Source: Lactobacillus kimbladii (GTDB lineage Bacteria; Bacillota; Bacilli; Lactobacillales; Lactobacillaceae). From it: a DNA stretch of 37,372 nucleotides. The stretch covers positions 421,291 through 458,662 of the forward strand of contig NZ_KQ034007.1 in NCBI RefSeq assembly GCF_000970755.1, read 5' to 3'. The translations under genes and the position numbers were made by a program. Shown here one piece after another: positions 1 to 6,147 of the stretch. Numbering within the stretch: position 1 is the stretch's first letter; every line of letters begins with the position of its first letter. Under the pieces are notes generated by a model. The model was not told the DNA's origin and did no database searches. It saw only the letters and a program-made list of their open reading frames with translations.

Positions 1-2
1 AT

Positions 3-75
3 GGAGGATTAGCTCAGCTGGGAGAGCATCTGCCTTACAAGCAGGAGGTCACAGGTTCGAGCCCTGTATCCTCCA
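3..75 (+). tRNA. tRNA-Val(UAC)
   Basis: A full cloverleaf of 73 nt. The acceptor arm GGAGGAU pairs with AUCCUCC, the discriminator is A, and the anticodon loop CUUACAA gives anticodon UAC. CCA is not encoded. It is the first gene of the cluster and starts at the window edge, so upstream genes (perhaps an rRNA operon) may be cut off. Confidence 0.96.
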
Positions 76-79
76 TTCC

Positions 80-152
80 GAGTCGTTAGCTCAGTTGGTA
101 GAGCATCTGACTTTTAATCAGAGGGTCGACGGTTCAAGCCCGTCACGACTCA
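80..152 (+). tRNA. tRNA-Lys(UUU)
   Basis: Acceptor GAGUCGU pairs with ACGACUC, discriminator A. The anticodon loop CUUUUAA gives UUU. CCA is not encoded. It lies 4 nt after the preceding tRNA gene. Confidence 0.96.
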
Positions 153-164
153 TGGCCCCATTTT

Positions 165-246
165 GCGGGTGTGGCGGAATTGGCAGACGCGCTAGATTTA
201 GGTTCTAGTGTTTTCGGACGTGTGGGTTCAAGTCCCACCACCCGTA
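165..246 (+). tRNA. tRNA-Leu(UAG)
   Basis: An 82-nt type II tRNA with a long variable arm. Acceptor GCGGGUG pairs with CACCCGU through a G1-U72 wobble, discriminator A. The anticodon loop UUUAGGU gives UAG. Confidence 0.95.
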
Positions 247-278
247 TTCGCCAATAATATATACCATATTTACATTTT

Positions 279-351
279 GCCGATTTAGCTCAGTTGGTAG
301 AGCATCTGTCTTGTAAACAGGGGGTCGTACGTTCAAATCGTATAATCGGCA
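279..351 (+). tRNA. tRNA-Thr(UGU)
   Basis: Acceptor GCCGAUU pairs with AAUCGGC, discriminator A. The anticodon loop CUUGUAA gives UGU. Confidence 0.96.
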
Positions 352-362
352 TTACATATTAT

Positions 363-434
363 GCGGAAGTAGTTCAGTGGTAGAACATCACCTTGCCATG
401 GTGGGGGTCGCGGGTTCGAATCCCGTCTTCCGCT
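363..434 (+). tRNA. tRNA-Gly(GCC)
   Basis: Acceptor GCGGAAG pairs with CUUCCGC, with the U73 discriminator usual for bacterial tRNA-Gly. The anticodon loop UUGCCAU gives GCC. Confidence 0.96.
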
Positions 435-444
435 TTCATTACTT

Positions 445-530
445 GCCGGGGTGGCGGAATTGGCAGACGCACGGGACTTAAAATCCCGCGGTTGGTTTCA
501 ACCGTACCGGTTCGACTCCGGTCCTCGGCA
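445..530 (+). tRNA. tRNA-Leu(UAA)
   Basis: An 86-nt type II tRNA. Acceptor GCCGGGG pairs with CCUCGGC with one G-U pair, discriminator A. The anticodon loop CUUAAAA gives UAA. Confidence 0.95.
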
Positions 531-539
531 TTTAGTGAT

Positions 540-613
540 GCGCCCTTAGCGCAACTGGATAGAGTGTCTGACTACGAATCAGAAGGTTGAAGGTTCAAAT
601 CCTTCAGGGCGCA
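540..613 (+). tRNA. tRNA-Arg(ACG)
   Basis: Acceptor GCGCCCU pairs with AGGGCGC, discriminator A. The loop CUACGAA gives ACG. A34 is normally deaminated to inosine by TadA in bacteria. Confidence 0.95.
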
Positions 614-619
614 TAATAA

Positions 620-693
620 CGGGAAGTGGCTCAGTTTGGTAGAGCACCTGGTTTGGGACCAGGGGGTCGCAGGTTCGAATCCTGTCTTCCCGA
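620..693 (+). tRNA. tRNA-Pro(UGG)
   Basis: Acceptor CGGGAAG pairs with CUUCCCG, discriminator A. The anticodon loop UUUGGGA gives UGG. Confidence 0.95.
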
Positions 694-723
694 TTGTAAT
701 CTTTGTAAAATGGTTACATTGTT

Positions 724-797
724 GGCGGTGTAGCTCAGCTGGCTAGAGCGTCCGGTTCATACCCGGGAGGTCGAGGGTTCGATCCCCCCCGCCGCTA
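724..797 (+). tRNA. tRNA-Met(CAU), elongator
   Basis: Acceptor GGCGGUG pairs with CGCCGCU with two G-U pairs (G1-U72 and U6-G67), discriminator A. The loop UUCAUAC gives CAU. The body matches the elongator tRNA-Met of Bacillus as I remember it. Of the two non-initiator CAU tRNAs here, I assign this one to Met and the next to Ile2. Confidence 0.8.
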
Positions 798-810
798 TTT
801 CCCAGAGCTT

Positions 811-884
811 GGACCTTTAGCTCAGTTGGTTAGAGCAGACGGCTCATAACCGTCCTGTCGTAGGTTCGAGTCCTACAAGGTCCA
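811..884 (+). tRNA. tRNA-Ile2(CAU, probably lysidine-modified)
   Basis: Acceptor GGACCUU pairs with AAGGUCC, discriminator A. The loop CUCAUAA gives CAU. The acceptor and body resemble the known mycoplasma and Bacillus tRNA-Ile whose C34 is converted to lysidine by TilS so that it reads AUA. The modification is an inference from this resemblance. An elongator Met identity is the alternative. Confidence 0.75.
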
Positions 885-923
885 TAAAGTATGGAGTTTG
901 TTTGTACTTTTATATTTTAAAAT

Positions 924-997
<74 letters not shown>

Positions 998-1000
998 TAT

Positions 1001-1074
1001 GGTCCATTGGAGCAGTGGTTTATCTCGTCTCCCTGTCACGGAGAAGATCATCAGTTCAAATCTGATATGGACCG
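1001..1074 (+). tRNA. tRNA-Asp(GUC), copy 1
   Basis: Acceptor GGUCCAU pairs with AUGGACC, with discriminator G73 as expected for Asp. The anticodon loop CUGUCAC gives GUC. It is identical to the copy at 2036-2109. Confidence 0.96.
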
Positions 1075-1080
1075 TAGGAT

Positions 1081-1153
1081 GGCTCGGTAGCTCAGTCGGT
1101 AGAGCAAAGGATTGAAGCTCCTTGTGTCGGCGGTTCGATTCCGTCCCGCGCCA
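1081..1153 (+). tRNA. tRNA-Phe(GAA), copy 1
   Basis: The anticodon loop UUGAAGC gives GAA. Two features are unusual: the acceptor GGCUCGG faces CCGCGCC and so has a U4-C69 mismatch, and position 37 is G where most bacterial tRNA-Phe carry A. It is identical to the copy at 2116-2188. Confidence 0.93.
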
Positions 1154-1166
1154 TTTATTATTTAGT

Positions 1167-1237
1167 GCGGGTATGGTTTAGTGGTAAAACGAAAGCCTTC
1201 CAAGCTTTAGTCGCGAGTCCGATTCTCGTTACCCGCT
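1167..1237 (+). tRNA. tRNA-Gly(UCC)
   Basis: A 71-nt tRNA. Acceptor GCGGGUA pairs with UACCCGC, discriminator U. The anticodon loop CUUCCAA gives UCC. Confidence 0.95.
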
Positions 1238-1242
1238 TTTTG

Positions 1243-1316
<74 letters not shown>

Positions 1317-1320
1317 TTGT

Positions 1321-1410
1321 GGAGACTTACTCAAGTGGCTGAAGAGGCGCCCTTGCTAAGGGTGTAGATCGGGTTATTCTGGTGCGAGAGTTCGAATCTC
1401 TCAGTCTCCG
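1321..1410 (+). tRNA. tRNA-Ser(GCU)
   Basis: A 90-nt type II tRNA with a long variable arm. Acceptor GGAGACU pairs with AGUCUCC, discriminator G. The anticodon loop UUGCUAA gives GCU. It is the last gene of the first tRNA unit, followed directly by a terminator. Confidence 0.95.
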
Positions 1411-1419
1411 CTATATATT

Positions 1420-1454
1420 AAAAAGACCGTTAGAATTAAATCTACGGTCTTTTT
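1420..1454 (+). terminator. Terminator of the first tRNA unit
   Basis: An 11-bp perfect stem (AAAAAGACCGT against ACGGTCTTTTT) lies just after tRNA-Ser(GCU) and ends in a T run. It separates the 16-tRNA unit from the next 11-tRNA unit. Confidence 0.85.
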
Positions 1455-1762
1455 AATTGGTAGAATTGGCTTTAATTGACTTGTTAATTCTTTCAAAAAA
1501 GATGATACAGCCTTTTTTACGGATATAATGAAAAATACCGTGATTTTTGGAAAAAGTAAGTTTTAGCTAGCAATCATACGAAAAAAGTTCAACTTTTTGC
1601 ACAAAAGTCTTGCATGATGAGCTATAATCCTGTATTATTAATAACGTTGTGATTCAGTAGCTTAACAGGATTTGTTGGGTTAACCAAATAAAAAACAGTT
1701 GACTTTTTACAATAAGTTAGGTATTATAATTAAGCGTCTTATGGCGTAGGAACGATAAATAT
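1455..1762. other. Gene-free spacer between the two tRNA units
   Basis: I see no credible coding sequence or RNA gene in these 308 bases. It holds a TATAAT box at 1623-1628 with a distant TTGCAC at 1597-1602 (20-nt spacing, too long to be convincing), the short palindrome GGTTAACC near 1679-1686, and the good promoter at 1699-1727. Confidence 0.6.
1699..1727 (+). promoter_or_regulatory. Promoter of the second tRNA unit
   Basis: TTGACT at 1699-1704 and TATTAT at 1722-1727 are spaced by 17 nt, 36 nt upstream of tRNA-Glu. This is a near-consensus housekeeping sigma promoter and explains expression of the 11 downstream tRNAs after the terminator. Confidence 0.75.
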
Positions 1763-1834
1763 GACCCGTTGGTCAAGTGGTTAAGACATCGCCCTTTCAC
1801 GGCGGTAACATGGGTTCAAATCCCGTACGGGTCA
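1763..1834 (+). tRNA. tRNA-Glu(UUC)
   Basis: Acceptor GACCCGU pairs with ACGGGUC, discriminator A. The anticodon loop CUUUCAC gives UUC. First gene of the second unit. Confidence 0.95.
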
Positions 1835-1860
1835 TTACCATTCTTGGTATATTTACATTT

Positions 1861-1947
1861 GGAGGATTACCCAAGTGGCTTAAGGGGACGGTTTTGAAAA
1901 CCGTTAGACGGTCTTGCCGTGCGTGGGTTCAAATCCCACATCCTCCT
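1861..1947 (+). tRNA. tRNA-Ser(UGA)
   Basis: An 87-nt type II tRNA. Acceptor GGAGGAU pairs with AUCCUCC. The anticodon loop UUUGAAA gives UGA. The base at discriminator position 73 is U, whereas tRNA-Ser usually has G there (as the Ser(GCU) gene in this window does). Confidence 0.93.
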
Positions 1948-1958
1948 TTAATAATAAT

Positions 1959-2032
<74 letters not shown>

Positions 2033-2035
2033 TAT

Positions 2036-2109
2036 GGTCCATTGGAGCAGTGGTTTATCTCGTCTCCCTGTCACGGAGAAGATCATCAGTTCAAATCTGA
2101 TATGGACCG
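2036..2109 (+). tRNA. tRNA-Asp(GUC), copy 2
   Basis: Identical to 1001-1074. Anticodon loop CUGUCAC, discriminator G. Confidence 0.96.
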
Positions 2110-2115
2110 TAGGAT

Positions 2116-2188
2116 GGCTCGGTAGCTCAGTCGGTAGAGCAAAGGATTGAAGCTCCTTGTGTCGGCGGTTCGATTCCGTCCCGCGCCA
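2116..2188 (+). tRNA. tRNA-Phe(GAA), copy 2
   Basis: Identical to 1081-1153, including the U4-C69 acceptor mismatch and G37. Both Phe genes of the window therefore share these features. Confidence 0.93.
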
Positions 2189-2195
2189 TCAGCCT

Positions 2196-2277
2196 GGAGG
2201 AGTAGCGAAGTGGCTAAACGCGGCGGTCTGTAAAACCGCTCTCTCTGAGTTCGGCGGTTCGAATCCACCCTCCTCCA
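2196..2277 (+). tRNA. tRNA-Tyr(GUA)
   Basis: An 82-nt type II tRNA. Acceptor GGAGGAG pairs with CUCCUCC, discriminator A. The anticodon loop CUGUAAA gives GUA. Confidence 0.95.
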
Positions 2278-2281
2278 TAAT

Positions 2282-2352
2282 AGGGATATCGTATAAAGGT
2301 AGTACATCGGTCTCCAAAACCGCTAGTGTGGGTTCAATTCCTACTATCCCTG
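2282..2352 (+). tRNA. tRNA-Trp(CCA)
   Basis: Acceptor AGGGAUA pairs with UAUCCCU, discriminator G. The anticodon loop CUCCAAA gives CCA. The outer pair of the anticodon stem (27-43) is a U-C mismatch. Confidence 0.94.
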
Positions 2353-2363
2353 TTTACCTTCAT

Positions 2364-2437
2364 GGCGGAATTGGTGAAGGGGTTAACACACCGGTTTGTG
2401 GATCCGGCATACATGGGTTCGAATCCCATATTCCGCC
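2364..2437 (+). tRNA. tRNA-His(GUG)
   Basis: Acceptor GCGGAAU pairs with AUUCCGC. An encoded G-1 faces C73, the hallmark of tRNA-His. The anticodon loop UUGUGGA gives GUG. Pair 31-39 is U-U. Confidence 0.94.
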
Positions 2438-2444
2438 CTAGCAT

Positions 2445-2516
2445 TGGGATATAGCCAAGCGGTAAGGCACTAGACTTTGACTCTATTATGCGCTGGTTCG
2501 AATCCAGCTATCCCAA
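2445..2516 (+). tRNA. tRNA-Gln(UUG)
   Basis: Acceptor UGGGAUA pairs with UAUCCCA, discriminator A. The anticodon loop CUUUGAC gives UUG. The outer anticodon-stem position 27-43 is a C-U mismatch. Confidence 0.94.
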
Positions 2517-2538
2517 TCTATTTTTTAAAAAATTCGAT

Positions 2539-2609
<71 letters not shown>

Positions 2610-2650
2610 TTATCGGTTCACTCATTGAACTGTAAATTAAAACATATTAT

Positions 2651-2735
2651 GGCGGTGTGGCGGAATTGGCAGACGCGCCAGACTCAAAATCTGGTGTCCG
2701 TTTAGGACGTATCGGTTCGACCCCGATCACCGCTA
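2651..2735 (+). tRNA. tRNA-Leu(CAA)
   Basis: An 85-nt type II tRNA. Acceptor GGCGGUG pairs with CACCGCU via a G1-U72 wobble, discriminator A. The anticodon loop CUCAAAA gives CAA. Last tRNA of the cluster. Confidence 0.95.
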
Positions 2736-2739
2736 TTAC

Positions 2740-2768
2740 AAAGCAGCCCTCGTATGAGGGCTGCTTTT
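2740..2768 (+). terminator. Terminator of the second tRNA unit
   Basis: Stem AAAGCAGCCCTC against GAGGGCTGCTTT with a 4-nt loop, running into a T run. It lies just after tRNA-Leu(CAA). Confidence 0.9.
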
Positions 2769-2792
2769 GTATTGTTAGTTTTTCCATAAAAA

Positions 2793-2821
2793 TTGCACAA
2801 CTTATGTGTAATCTTTATAAT
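2793..2821 (+). promoter_or_regulatory. Promoter of the LTA/glycolipid operon
   Basis: TTGCAC at 2793-2798 and a perfect TATAAT at 2816-2821 are spaced by 17 nt. It follows the tRNA terminator and precedes the start codon at 2844 by about 22 nt. Confidence 0.8.
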
Positions 2822-2843
2822 ACCTTTTATGGAGGTATTCAAG

Positions 2844-4016
2844 ATGAATATTGGTATTTTTACCGATTCATATTTTCCACAATTAAGTGGTGTAGCAACA
2901 TCAATTAAAACCTTAAAAGATGCTCTTGAAAAGCAAGGTCATAATGTCTTTATTTTTACTACTACTGATCCTCATATAAAAAAGGGGACAGTTGAGGCTA
3001 ATATATTCCGTTTCAGCAGCGTTCCCTTTATTTCATTTACCGACAGGCGAGTTGCGTTTAGAGGGTTTTTTGAAGCTACAAAGGTTGCTCGTGAAGTTAA
3101 ATTGGATATTGTTCATACCCAAACCGAATTTGCTTTAGGTATGATAGGGAAGTATGTTGCCCACCAATTGAAAATTCCGGCAATTCATACTTATCATACT
3201 ATGTATGAAGACTACTTGCACTACGTTTTAAATGGGCATTTGCTTAGACCGTATCATGTTAAGCAATTTACTAATGCTTACTTAAAAAATATGGATGGTG
3301 TTATTGCACCTAGTAAGCGCGTAGAGGCTCTTTTAAAGCGTTATAGGGTAAACATACCTATGAGGGTTATCCCAACTGGAGTGGACATAAATAGCTTAAA
3401 TAAGCCTGAAACAGTTGACGTTCGCAAAGAGTTAGATATTCCAGACGATGTCCCGGTATTATTAACTTTGAGTAGAGTTGCAGAAGAAAAGAAAATAGAT
3501 CGCATCCTAAATGCAATGCCGGAAATTCTTGATGAGTTTCCTCAAACACGTCTAGTGATAGCTGGAGACGGACCAGATATGGAAGTTTTGCAAGAACAGG
3601 TTGAAAGATTAACATTAGAAGATAGTATAATATTTACTGGGGATATACCTCACGATGATGTTGGTTCATACTATAAAATGGCTGATTTGTTTGTTTCGGC
3701 CAGTGATACGGAAACTCAAGGTCTGACATATATTGAAGCCCTGGCTTCAGGCACAAGATGCGTCGTTTATGATACAGACTATACTGAACATGTTTTTGAT
3801 GATGAAGAATTTGGCAAAGTCTTTAATGGTCCTGGCGAAATGTTAAATGAAATATTATTCTACTTAAGAAAAGGGAGAAAACAAATCCCACATGATAAAT
3901 TAGCTGCAAAAATGGATCAAATCTCTGCTCAAAAATTTGCCAGTTCAGTTTATCAATTTTATCAAGATACAATTTCAAATTATCAAAAGGATCTCAAAGA
4001 GGAGACAAATGATTAG
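2844..4016 (+). CDS. lafA: Glycosyltransferase family 4, probable 1,2-diacylglycerol 3-alpha-glucosyltransferase (LafA/BgsB type)
   Basis: A 390-residue GT-B glycosyltransferase. The N-terminus MNIGIFTDSYFPQ with the following GVATS is typical of bacterial GT4 enzymes that glucosylate diacylglycerol at the inner membrane face. The C-terminal domain has the GT4 EX7E motif at E290 and E298 (DTETQGLTYIEAL). The start at 2844 follows GGAGG at 2831-2835; an in-frame upstream TTG at 2793 falls inside the -35 box and is rejected. The stop overlaps the next gene by 8 nt. By family (LafA of lactobacilli, BgsB of enterococci) it makes the monoglucosyl-DAG that anchors LTA. Another nucleotide-sugar donor cannot be excluded from sequence. 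Confidence 0.85.
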   Translation: MNIGIFTDSYFPQLSGVATSIKTLKDALEKQGHNVFIFTTTDPHIKKGTVEANIFRFSSVPFISFTDRRVAFRGFFEATKVAREVKLDIVHTQTEFALGMIGKYVAHQLKIPAIHTYHTMYEDYLHYVLNGHLLRPYHVKQFTNAYLKNMDGVIAPSKRVEALLKRYRVNIPMRVIPTGVDINSLNKPETVDVRKELDIPDDVPVLLTLSRVAEEKKIDRILNAMPEILDEFPQTRLVIAGDGPDMEVLQEQVERLTLEDSIIFTGDIPHDDVGSYYKMADLFVSASDTETQGLTYIEALASGTRCVVYDTDYTEHVFDDEEFGKVFNGPGEMLNEILFYLRKGRKQIPHDKLAAKMDQISAQKFASSVYQFYQDTISNYQKDLKEETND

Positions 4017-5052
4017 AATTAATATGTTTTCACAAGCTGCCTCAGTAAAAGGACAAGGAGTCGGTTCGGCATATACGGAGCTGATAAGATTGCTTAGAAC
4101 ACACTTGGTCGATAAATTTTATGTCACTAACAACAAGTATGGCAAAAGTGATCTGACACATTATCATACGGTAAATCCAACTTATTTTGCTAACAGCTTT
4201 TCACCGGCACGAGGACGCAAAATTGGTTATGTTCACTTTTTACCAGAAACGCTTGAAGGGTCTGTTAAATTGCCGTCAATGGCCAAAAATATTTTTTATA
4301 AATATGTAATTGATTTTTATAAGCGCATGGATGAAATTGTAGTTGTTAATCCCATTTTTATCGATAAATTAGTTAAATATGGTATCAAACGCGAAAATGT
4401 TAAGTATATTCCGAACTTTGTGTCGAAAAATGAATTTTATTCAGAAAGTCAGGAAAAAAAGAATTCATTTAGGCATCAATTAGGCATTCCACTTAATAAA
4501 TTTGTGGTTTTTGGTGATGGTCAAGTACAGGCTCGTAAAGGCGTTGATGACTTTGCCAAATTCGCTGAGGCTAACCCTGAAATGCAATTTATCTGGGCTG
4601 GAGGTTTTTCTTTTGGCAAAATAACTGATGGTTACGATCATTTTAAAAAACTAGTCGAAAATCCGCCACAGAATCTTAAATTTACGGGAATCATTGATCG
4701 ACAGAAATTAGTTGATTATCTCAATATTGCAGATCTATTTGTTTTGCCGTCTTATGATGAGCTGTTTCCTATGTCTGTTTTAGAGGCCTTTAGCTGTGGT
4801 ACGCCAGTTTTGTTGCGCGATCTTGATTTATATCAGGCAATAATCAGTGGTTATTACATGAAGGGCAGCAATTTCTCTGAAATGAACCAGCAATTGCAAG
4901 CAGCTGCCCAGGATCCAGCCATTTTAAATAAATATAGCCAGTTATCTGATGAAGCTAGTGAAAAATATTCTGAAGATAATTTAGCTCATATATGGGATGA
5001 TTTTTATCACGAACAATATGAAATTGGTCGTGAGCTGGGACAAATTCGCTAA
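4009..5052 (+). CDS. lafB: Glycosyltransferase family 4, probable second glycolipid glycosyltransferase (LafB/BgsA type)
   Basis: A 347-residue GT4 enzyme beginning MIRINMFSQAASVKGQGVGSAY, the characteristic start of the LafB/BgsA group. The EX7E motif is visible at E251 and E259 (DELFPMSVLEAFSCGTP). GGAG at 4001-4004 supports ATG 4009; the longer in-frame ORF from 3937 lies inside lafA. The gene overlaps lafA by 8 nt and its TAA overlaps the next ATG by one base, so it is translationally coupled. In related bacteria this enzyme adds the second hexose (galactose in lactobacilli, glucose in enterococci) to monoglucosyl-DAG. Which sugar is used here is not decided by sequence. Confidence 0.83.
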   Translation: MIRINMFSQAASVKGQGVGSAYTELIRLLRTHLVDKFYVTNNKYGKSDLTHYHTVNPTYFANSFSPARGRKIGYVHFLPETLEGSVKLPSMAKNIFYKYVIDFYKRMDEIVVVNPIFIDKLVKYGIKRENVKYIPNFVSKNEFYSESQEKKNSFRHQLGIPLNKFVVFGDGQVQARKGVDDFAKFAEANPEMQFIWAGGFSFGKITDGYDHFKKLVENPPQNLKFTGIIDRQKLVDYLNIADLFVLPSYDELFPMSVLEAFSCGTPVLLRDLDLYQAIISGYYMKGSNFSEMNQQLQAAAQDPAILNKYSQLSDEASEKYSEDNLAHIWDDFYHEQYEIGRELGQIR

Positions 5053-6074
5053 TGAATAAAAAACACTTGTGGGGCGTTGCCATAGTTCTTGTAATAAGTG
5101 GCGTAGTTTTGTATGTTGATTTGAGATCAACTCCGATTGCGCAGTTGGAGCGAGCAGCTCGCAACATTAACTTGATTGGTTTAGTTGCTGTCTTTGGTTT
5201 AATGCTTCTTTCCTATGTTTTTGAAGCCAGCATTTTGGCAGTTCTTACCAAGCGCAAAAATGAACCTAAACGCTCAAAATGGTCTTTTTTTAGAATTCCT
5301 TTGATTCAAGCGCTTTTTAATGCCATCACTCCTATGTCAACTGGTGGACAACCTTCACAATTAGCTGCTATGGTTCAAATGGGAATAGAAGGCGGCAGAG
5401 CAACTTCCTTATTGCTAATGAAGTTTATTATTTATCAGATTGTAGTTTTTTTAGCTTACGTCACTACAATTATTACCGGTTTTCATATGGTAGCAACCAA
5501 ATTTGCAGGGTTAGCTATTTTTATCGCAATCGGCTTTTTAATTCATGTTAGCTCTATTGCTTTTTTGCTGGCAATTCTGTTTGCCTATAATTGGACTAAA
5601 AAAACTGCCAACTGGATAATGAACTTACTGGCGAAATTTATTAATCAAAAGCGGGTCGATATATGGCGCAAAAACACGCTTGATAAAATTGAAACATTTT
5701 ATGAGGAAAGCCAAAAGTTAAAAAGAGAAAAAAAGAAATTAATAGTGTGTGTAATACTCACTGTATTACAATTGTTATGCTTTTATTCCATTCCCTATAT
5801 GACGCTGGTCACACTAAATGTTCCTGCTGATTGGGCAAGCGTAACTCAAATGAACATTATGATTATCATGTTCATGGCAATCATACCTATTCCCGGAGCG
5901 TCAGGCGGGGCAGAATATAGCTTTCAAACTTTATTCTCCACCTTTATTTCATCTAATGGTACCTTAATTGTAGGGATGTTCTTGTGGCGTTTTGTCACGT
6001 ATTTTTTCGGTATGATCCTAGGAATCTTTGGTTGGATTTTTAAACCTGCAAAAATTGCTAAACCCACCGAATGA
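5052..6074 (+). CDS. Flippase-like integral membrane protein (UPF0104, lysylphosphatidylglycerol synthase TM-region fold)
   Basis: A 340-residue polytopic protein with about 7-8 hydrophobic segments. It has the two conserved stretches of the YbhN/AglD/MprF N-terminal superfamily: TPMSTGGQPSQLAAM near residue 95 and IPIPGASGGAEYSF near 280. There is no soluble lysyl-transferase domain, so it is not a full MprF. The ATG overlaps the lafB stop (TAATG), implying coupled translation. Its place between two glycolipid glycosyltransferases and an LTA synthase makes transbilayer movement of the glycolipid anchor a natural hypothesis, but that is inference from context; the family has few tested members. 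Confidence 0.8.
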   Translation: MNKKHLWGVAIVLVISGVVLYVDLRSTPIAQLERAARNINLIGLVAVFGLMLLSYVFEASILAVLTKRKNEPKRSKWSFFRIPLIQALFNAITPMSTGGQPSQLAAMVQMGIEGGRATSLLLMKFIIYQIVVFLAYVTTIITGFHMVATKFAGLAIFIAIGFLIHVSSIAFLLAILFAYNWTKKTANWIMNLLAKFINQKRVDIWRKNTLDKIETFYEESQKLKREKKKLIVCVILTVLQLLCFYSIPYMTLVTLNVPADWASVTQMNIMIIMFMAIIPIPGASGGAEYSFQTLFSTFISSNGTLIVGMFLWRFVTYFFGMILGIFGWIFKPAKIAKPTE

Positions 6075-6147
6075 TTAATTTTTATTAAAATCCCTGCACT
6101 TATCTGCAGTTAAGGGTAAGATATAGGCTTAGTGAGAGGAGAATAAG

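Noticed and set aside
1411-1762. 5S rRNA or extra tRNA in the spacer of the tRNA cluster
   Set aside because: No conserved rRNA segments or cloverleaf could be found.
2793-2843. Upstream in-frame TTG start for lafA
   Set aside because: The TTG is part of the -35 box of a good promoter, and GGAGG supports ATG 2844.
3937-4008. Longer N-terminus for lafB
   Set aside because: It lies inside lafA; ATG 4009 has GGAG at the right distance and gives the family's N-terminus.
5307-5320. Cre-like CAAGCGCTTTT inside the flippase-like gene
   Set aside because: It lies in the middle of a coding region far from a promoter and is probably chance.
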